18,478 nucleotides of DNA. It comes from Bacteroidetes bacterium GWA2_30_7. Its GTDB lineage: Bacteria > Bacteroidota > Bacteroidia > Bacteroidales > GWF2-33-38. The first letter of the stretch is position 1; every line of letters starts with the position of its first letter. A model generated the notes under the pieces. That model did not search any database and had not been told where the DNA came from. It saw only the letters and a list, made by a program, of their open reading frames with translations. Position numbers and translations under genes: made by a program. The stretch is from assembly GCA_001768155.1 (NCBI GenBank), contig MENC01000035.1:1-18478 (forward strand). Reading direction: 5' to 3'. Positions 13,964 to 18,478 of the stretch are shown here, piece by piece.

Positions 13964-15901
13964 TCAATAACTCATCTTATTATTAATAATACTATTATTA
14001 AATTGTTGAAGAAAAGCCTTATAGCGGTTTTCCATTTCTGGAATTAAATGTTTTTTAGAATCATATAAATTGTTAGATAAAGCATTATCATTAATATCGT
14101 AAATTCCAATTAATTTATCTTCAAAATAATGTAAAACTGTGTTTTTCCAAATCACACAATTTGCCTTAGCTCCAATATTATTAACAACTACATAATGGTC
14201 GATAGAATCGTTAAGCATATCATTTCCAAGCGAAAAATAGGGTTTATTGTAGCCAATAAAATTCATTATAGTTGGCAATATATCAATATGTTGAACATTT
14301 GTGCTATCAATTTTTTTTATGTTGTTATTGGGATTATAAAGAATTATCGGTACTTTAAAAAATGCCATATTGCTGTTATATTCTTTGTGATAAAACGTTG
14401 ATGGATGGTCGGCAGTTATTATAAACAGAGTGTTATTAAACCATTTCATTTTTTGGGCTGTTTCAAAAAATTTTCTCAATGAATAATCGGCATAACCCAA
14501 CGTTTCGTGAATTGGCAGAGTGCCTTTAGGGAATTTATTTTGATATTGAATTGGCACATCAAATGGCGAATGAGATGATAATGAGAAAATTACTCCCAAA
14601 AATGGACTTTCTGTCTTATTTAAAGTTGATGCAAAAAATTGAAAAAAATCTTCATCCCAAATTCCCCAATAACCATCGTTTTTTTCTTTTTCGGGAAATT
14701 CGTTGTAACCATAATATTTATCAAATCCTGCAATATTCATAAACGCATCGAATCCCATCGAACCATTATATGCACCATGAAAAAACATACTTTTGTAACC
14801 AACATTTTTCAATAAATTTGCTACTGAAGTTATTTTATTTCCAACATAAGGCGAAATTATATATGGATTTTCGAGCGAAGGAATACTAGCAATTATTGCC
14901 GGCAAAGCATCTATTGATTTTCGACCGTTTGAAAAAGCATTACAAAACACATAACTATTTTTGATTAGTGAATCTAAAAATGGAGTATAACCTTTATAAT
15001 TGCCATTTTCTAAAGTAGGATTTAACGAACCAATGTATTCTTTTCCAAAGCTTTCAAGAATTATTATTACTATATTTTGCCTATTTTTTAAACCATTATT
15101 TGAATTATGAATTGGATTACAAAATGAATTTAATTCTGTAGAGTCTGAAAAATAGTTTAATTCGTTTAATTCGTTTATTTTAAATGATTTGATTATGCAA
15201 AATGGAGTATTCAAAACAATTGAAATTTGATTTGAATTTGATACATATTTTCCAGCATTTCCAAAACTAATCGGGCGATTACTCGGAATAAAAGTTCCTC
15301 TTGCAAAACCAAACATTAATCCTACTGAAATTATTAGTATAGAAGTGTTTTTTAGAAAGTTAAGTATTTTATTTTTTGGCTCTTTATAAGAAAAGTCTAT
15401 AACGATTAAACTATAAATTAAAATAAGAATCAGAAATATTAATACGGCTGTAAGATACCAATAATCAGCTAAATATCTAAAAAACATTGATGTGAGTTTG
15501 TTCTCACCAATCACACTTTTAATAACGGGAAAAGTTAACCTGTTTTGTACAATATTATAATAAATTATATCCGATAAGCTTAAAATTATTACAAATGAAT
15601 TGATGATTATAAAAAATGTATTCCAGAAATATTTGTAAAACTTATTATAAATAAACCTGAAAGGAAGCAAAAAAGCAATTACATATAAAGCGTTTGAATA
15701 AACAACTGGGATTAAATCAAATTTAATTCCACCATAAAAAATATAAAGCAAATCGCTTATTGACAGATTGTTAAAAGATTCATTATTGAATTTATAAAAT
15801 AAAAATCTGCAAATTGTGTAAACAAACAGAACAACAAAAATTCTGAATGCAACAACAATTAATGAATTGCTTGTTTGATATTTTCTATTAAAAATTTTCA
15901 A
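13964..15901 (-). CDS. LTA synthase-like membrane protein with sulfatase-fold domain
   Basis: The 645-aa protein has about five membrane helices in the first 205 residues (roughly 14-35, 65-85, 92-115, 148-170, 185-202). A large periplasmic alkaline phosphatase/sulfatase-superfamily domain follows. Metal and catalytic motifs match lipoteichoic acid synthase: E283 in IILESFG, a probable nucleophile Ser329 in SNGRKSIDALPAI, and D498-H499 in FIITADHP, with a further His in LSSHSPFD. The family transfers phosphoglycerol, phosphoethanolamine or similar groups to lipids or glycans. A Gram-negative host makes true lipoteichoic acid unlikely, so the substrate is open. The start is unusual: the frame opens after a TGA at 15905-15907 and has no ATG before residue 139, so TTG at 15901 (or the ATT before it) must be used. 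It appears to be a single-gene unit. Confidence 0.88.
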   Translation of the reverse strand: MKIFNRKYQTSNSLIVVAFRIFVVLFVYTICRFLFYKFNNESFNNLSISDLLYIFYGGIKFDLIPVVYSNALYVIAFLLPFRFIYNKFYKYFWNTFFIIINSFVIILSLSDIIYYNIVQNRLTFPVIKSVIGENKLTSMFFRYLADYWYLTAVLIFLILILIYSLIVIDFSYKEPKNKILNFLKNTSILIISVGLMFGFARGTFIPSNRPISFGNAGKYVSNSNQISIVLNTPFCIIKSFKINELNELNYFSDSTELNSFCNPIHNSNNGLKNRQNIVIIILESFGKEYIGSLNPTLENGNYKGYTPFLDSLIKNSYVFCNAFSNGRKSIDALPAIIASIPSLENPYIISPYVGNKITSVANLLKNVGYKSMFFHGAYNGSMGFDAFMNIAGFDKYYGYNEFPEKEKNDGYWGIWDEDFFQFFASTLNKTESPFLGVIFSLSSHSPFDVPIQYQNKFPKGTLPIHETLGYADYSLRKFFETAQKMKWFNNTLFIITADHPSTFYHKEYNSNMAFFKVPIILYNPNNNIKKIDSTNVQHIDILPTIMNFIGYNKPYFSLGNDMLNDSIDHYVVVNNIGAKANCVIWKNTVLHYFEDKLIGIYDINDNALSNNLYDSKKHLIPEMENRYKAFLQQFNNSIINNKMSY

Positions 15902-16179
15902 AATTCAATATTTCTAACTTCTATTTTCTTTACCACATAGAATCATAAACACATAGGTTTCACATAGTTATATAGTGCCTCTAAGAAAACGCTGTGTTTT
16001 TAGAAATAACAAATTTCAATCTTCAAAAAACAAATAAATCTCAAATTACAATTATCTAATATTCAAACGGTTTTGAAATTTAGAATTTTAAGAATTGGAC
16101 TTTATTTGACATTTGTTTTTTGTTTTTTGGTGTTTTCTTACTAACACTATATATCATTTATGTTCTATTATTATCTTTT
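15902..16179. repeat. intergenic gap with CACATAG copies and low-complexity A/T repeats
   Basis: Three copies of CACATAG at 15934, 15950 and 15961 form a loose direct repeat of a kind I have seen between genes in this phylum. 16071-16090 resembles 5254-5273. The rest is AT-rich without an ORF. No promoter box for the 13964-15901 gene stood out. Confidence 0.5.
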
Positions 16180-16890
16180 CTAACTTCTATCATAAATGCT
16201 TGCAATTTTTTGTAATGCACCAATATTCAGCAGTTTAATTTTTCTTCCTTTAATTTCAATTAATTTTTCATTTTTAAAATCAGAAAGAAGCCTGATTACC
16301 GATTCGGTTGCAGTTCCTATAATATTCGCAAGTTCTTCTCTTGTAATAATAATGTTTAAGTAGTTTTCTTTATCAATTCCAAAACTATCTTTCAGATAAA
16401 TAATTGTTTCGGCAAGTCGTTCTTTTACAGATTTTTGTGCAATTTCAGTAATAAATACATTGGCTTCACCAAGCTCATTACTAACTAGTTTTAACAAATC
16501 TATTGCAAATTGCGGGTTCTTTCTGAGTAACGAAAATAATGCATCGCTTTTAATAAAACATAACAAAGCATCTTCGTTAACCTTTGCACTTGTACATACA
16601 TTCTCGCCACTAAGAACTGAACGGTAGCCAATAATATCTCCTGCTTTTGCAAATCGAATTATTTGTTCTTTTCCTTCGATTCCTGTTTTAAATATTTTAA
16701 TAATTCCTGAATAAACACAATAAAAACCTTTAACTCTGTTTCCTTCATGATAAATAATTTGCCCCTTTTTATAAGAATTACAATTATTTTCTTGTATTAA
16801 CTCTTCTAACTCAGAGTTTGTTAGACTTTTAAAAACCGAATACTGTTTTAGATTACTAATATTAATTAATGTATTATTTATGTTATCCAT
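16180..16890 (-). CDS. Crp/Fnr family transcriptional regulator
   Basis: The 236-aa protein has an N-terminal cyclic-nucleotide-binding-type beta-roll (about 15-130; YKKGQIIYHEGNRVKGFYCVYSGIIKIF, then AGDIIGYRSVLSG). It has a dimerisation helix and a C-terminal winged HTH (about 185-215: TREELANIIGTATESVIRLLSDF, then KLIEIKGRKIKLLN). Cysteines occur singly at scattered positions and do not form the N-terminal cluster of oxygen-sensing FNR. The PRU-type cAMP pocket (RxSxxGE...RT/S) is not clear either, so the signal is unknown. In Bacteroidota such regulators often respond to redox or nitric oxide; that is family knowledge only. It is divergent from the CoA-binding protein gene, with a 104-bp shared promoter region, which raises the chance of autoregulation and control of that neighbour. 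Confidence 0.92.
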   Translation of the reverse strand: MDNINNTLINISNLKQYSVFKSLTNSELEELIQENNCNSYKKGQIIYHEGNRVKGFYCVYSGIIKIFKTGIEGKEQIIRFAKAGDIIGYRSVLSGENVCTSAKVNEDALLCFIKSDALFSLLRKNPQFAIDLLKLVSNELGEANVFITEIAQKSVKERLAETIIYLKDSFGIDKENYLNIIITREELANIIGTATESVIRLLSDFKNEKLIEIKGRKIKLLNIGALQKIASIYDRS

Positions 16891-16938
16891 CTATGCTTTT
16901 AAAAAGGTAAAATTAATATTCTAATTCTTTGCAAGAAG

Positions 16939-16946
16939 CAAATTTA
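16939..16946 (-). promoter_or_regulatory. candidate -7 box for the Crp/Fnr gene
   Basis: The minus strand reads TAAATTTG, an exact TAnnTTTG, about 50 bp before the ATG at 16890. No good -33 element is seen. On the other side of the region, a direct repeat AATTTTACAT at 16952-16961 and 16965-16974 could be a regulator site. No Crp-like palindrome was found. Confidence 0.4.
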
Positions 16947-16994
16947 CAACTAATTTTACATCGAAATTTTACATAATAATATATTTACGACTAT

Positions 16995-17357
16995 ATGTCT
17001 AAAAAGACATTAATACTGGGGGCTAGCCCAAATCCCGAAAGACATTCCAATAAGGCTCTTATAAGACTTAAAAGATATGGCCACGAGGTAGTTGCTATTG
17101 GAGCAAAAACGCAAATAGTTGAAGGCATTGAAATACAAGTAGGTCAGCCTTGGGCTGATGATATACATACTATAGCAATGTATATAAATCCTTCTTTACA
17201 AGCAAATTACTACGATTATATAATCTCGCTAAAGCCAAAACGCATAATATTTAATCCTGGAACCGAAAATTACGAACTTATCAAACTTGGCAGAGTGAAT
17301 GATATTGAAATAGTTGAAGGTTGTGTACTTGTAATGCTTTGTACAAATAATTACTAA
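16995..17357 (+). CDS. CoA-binding domain protein (YccU-like)
   Basis: The 120-aa single-domain Rossmann protein has the nucleotide-binding opening KTLILGASPNPERHSNKAL (4-22), where GxSxxPxR..N resembles the CoA-binding site of succinyl-CoA synthetase alpha. It continues GHEVVAIGAK and ends IFNPGTENYEL...VEGCVLVMLC, the usual finish of the family. These small cytosolic proteins bind CoA in vitro, but their role is unsettled. The length fits the family and the ATG at 16995 is the only sensible start. It is transcribed away from the Crp/Fnr gene. Confidence 0.9.
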   Translation: MSKKTLILGASPNPERHSNKALIRLKRYGHEVVAIGAKTQIVEGIEIQVGQPWADDIHTIAMYINPSLQANYYDYIISLKPKRIIFNPGTENYELIKLGRVNDIEIVEGCVLVMLCTNNY

Positions 17358-17373
17358 TTCATTTATTAGTTCC

Positions 17374-17529
17374 CTCCGAAAAGTCTTTTTTTTGCCACAA
17401 AGGCGCAAAGTTTTAATAGTTATAATATGTTGTTTTTTAAAGCTTTGTATATCTTAACGTCTTTGTGTCTTTGCGGTGCACTGAGCGAAGTCGAAGTGTG
17501 GCATTTTTATATTTAATTATTTTTCGGAG
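17374..17529. repeat. nested inverted repeats between convergent genes, probable bidirectional terminator region
   Basis: Outer arms are CTCCGAAAA (17374-17382) and TTTTCGGAG (17521-17529). Inside them TGCCACA (17393-17399) pairs with TGTGGCA (17497-17503), and GCAAAG (17405-17410) with CTTTGC (17469-17474). T runs lie next to the stems on both sides, at 17386-17393 and 17504-17508. The right half carries an extra block containing CACTGAGCGAAGTCGAAGTG (17479-17498) that the left half lacks, as if a second element had inserted into the first. It sits between the CoA-binding gene and the convergent DUF486 gene. Confidence 0.72.
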
Positions 17530-17580
17530 TGCATTCATTTATTGGATTTTTTTACTAATCAAATTTTTAAGTTTTACTGT

Positions 17581-17910
17581 TTACCACTTCTTAAAAATAA
17601 AAAATACTGCAAGTACTATGAATCCAAAACCAACAATATAATTCCATTTTATTTCTTCTTTCAAATAAATAATTACAAAAGCCAGAAATACAATTAGATT
17701 GATTACTTCCTGAATAGTTTTTAATTCTACTACATTAAATTGTCCATGTCCATATCGGTTTGCCGGAACCTGAAAGCAATATTCGACAAATGCTATTAAC
17801 CAACAGATTAGTATTACTTTCCATAATGTATAATCTTTAAATTTAAGATGACCATACCATGCAATTATCATAAATACATTTGAAATCAGTAATAAAATTA
17901 TAGTTCGCAT
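17581..17910 (-). CDS. DUF486 / DMT-like small membrane protein
   Basis: The 109-aa protein has four hydrophobic helices (about 4-20, 31-47, 68-84, 89-106). The signature AWYGHLKF near the N-terminus and the central segment FVEYCFQVPANRYGHGQFNV are what I recall of the DUF486 family, distantly related to drug/metabolite transporters. The function of the family is unknown. The stop is at 17581 and the start 25 bp after the end of the pseudouridine synthase gene on the same strand, so the two are likely co-transcribed. Confidence 0.85.
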   Translation of the reverse strand: MRTIILLLISNVFMIIAWYGHLKFKDYTLWKVILICWLIAFVEYCFQVPANRYGHGQFNVVELKTIQEVINLIVFLAFVIIYLKEEIKWNYIVGFGFIVLAVFFIFKKW

Positions 17911-17935
17911 AATATCTTAAATGATTAAAAATGAG

Positions 17936-18478
17936 TTAATTTGTGTCGTTACTATTACTATACTTTCTCCATTTTTCAATTACATCAGACATATCTGCCG
18001 GAAGTTCAGATTCAAAGTGCATGTATTTTCCGGTTGTAGGATGAATAAAACCAAGTGATTTTGCATGTAAAGCATGACGAGGAATTATTTTGAAACAGTT
18101 GTCGATGAATTGTTTATATTTTGCAAAAGTTGTTCCTTTAACAATTCTATCGCCACCATATTTGTCGTCGTTAAAGACCGGATTGCCAATATATTCGAGA
18201 TGAACTCTTATTTGATGTGTACGACCAGTTTCGAGCTTACACTCTATTACCGAAACATAATGAAAATTTTCAATAACTTTATAATGGGTAATCGCATGTT
18301 TTCCTTGACTTCCATCGGCAAAAACATTCATTTTGAGTTTATCTTTTAGGCTACGACCAATGTTGCCTGTAATAGTGCCGGTTTTTTCATTAAAATTTCC
18401 CCAAACTATTGCAGTATATTTACGGTCAATAGTTCTATCTGCAAATTGCTTGGCTAGTTTATTAAGTGATAGTTCGTT
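17936..18478 (-). CDS. RluA-family pseudouridine synthase, 3' part (5' end beyond the window)
   Basis: The frame is open from the window edge (18478) to a TAA at 17936, giving 180 residues. The first in-frame ATG at 18331 is internal, because conserved sequence precedes it (FADRTIDRKYTAIVWGN, GTITGNIGRS). The family segments are ETGRTHQIRVHLEYIGNPVFND and KYGG, followed by RHALHAKSLGFIHP and the C-terminal MHFESELPADM. These are the end of the RluA/RluC/RluD catalytic domain. The catalytic Asp motif (HRLD) and the N-terminal S4 domain must lie outside the window. The enzyme makes pseudouridine in 23S rRNA or tRNA. The C-terminal finish resembles RluD, but the exact target cannot be decided from this part. 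Confidence 0.93.
   Translation of the reverse strand, partial: NELSLNKLAKQFADRTIDRKYTAIVWGNFNEKTGTITGNIGRSLKDKLKMNVFADGSQGKHAITHYKVIENFHYVSVIECKLETGRTHQIRVHLEYIGNPVFNDDKYGGDRIVKGTTFAKYKQFIDNCFKIIPRHALHAKSLGFIHPTTGKYMHFESELPADMSDVIEKWRKYSNSNDTN

Noticed and set aside
16180..16890. Oxygen-sensing FNR with a 4Fe-4S cluster
   Set aside because: The cysteines are isolated and not clustered at the N-terminus, so the family assignment stops at Crp/Fnr.
17353..17370. Intrinsic terminator of the CoA-binding gene (ACTAAT/ATTAGT stem)
   Set aside because: The stem is six A/T-rich pairs, includes the stop codon and has no T run directly after it. The larger nested repeat downstream is a better candidate.
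18331..18331. ATG at 18331 as the start of the pseudouridine synthase
   Set aside because: Conserved family sequence continues upstream of it in the same frame up to the window edge.

Overview
The window looks like a Bacteroidota (Bacteroidetes) chromosome. It is strongly AT-rich. The F1 beta subunit (atpD) has the insert I associate with this phylum, and epsilon (atpC) is the short form without the C-terminal helices. Promoter-like boxes fit TAnnTTTG rather than TATAAT, recognisable Shine-Dalgarno sites are scarce, and there are two giant beta-propeller/Y_Y_Y signalling proteins. Genus cannot be told from the sequence.

Layout. 1-95: a dispersed repeat of the GTCATTCCGA...GTGAGGAATC kind. 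96-2460: a complete insertion sequence with 15-bp terminal inverted repeats and two minus-strand ORFs. OrfA (HTH) and OrfB (DDE transposase) overlap at a run of nine A, laid out for a -1 frameshift. 2461-4422: atpD promoter and atpDC, split from the rest of the ATP synthase genes. 4524-5246: exported alpha/beta hydrolase-like protein. 5326-6255: DUF58/vWA protein, whose 3' end overlaps the next, convergent gene by 9 bp. 6247-13651: two tandem minus-strand paralogues, each with a signal peptide, 14 propeller repeats, a Y_Y_Y domain, one membrane helix, a coiled coil and a SpoIIE-type PP2C phosphatase. A long hairpin separates them. 13964-15901: LTA synthase-like membrane sulfatase-fold protein. 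16180-16890 and 16995-17357: divergent Crp/Fnr regulator and small CoA-binding protein. 17581-18478: a minus-strand pair, an RluA-type pseudouridine synthase (cut by the window end) followed by a DUF486 membrane protein.

How the genes relate. The phosphatases should sense periplasmic ligands through the propellers and signal in the cytoplasm by dephosphorylating an unknown Ser/Thr-phosphorylated partner. No kinase, STAS protein or sigma factor is encoded here. The other genes are ordinary housekeeping or envelope functions with no shared pathway that I can see.

Most notable. The phosphatase domain of the downstream paralogue (6247-10011) is about 117 residues longer than that of its neighbour. 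The extra sequence sits in several in-frame inserts, most built from DNA palindromes: three 45-bp tandem units, a perfect 24-bp palindrome, a 24-nt hairpin equal to exactly eight extra codons, paired GCCTC hairpins, a 33-nt hairpin with perfect 16-bp arms, and two small hairpins related by a compensatory base change. The catalytic residues survive. This resembles protein-coding palindromic elements such as the Rickettsia RPEs. One of the inserted motifs has relatives at two intergenic sites in this same window. The intergenic regions are likewise mosaics of dispersed inverted repeats, one apparently nested inside another.
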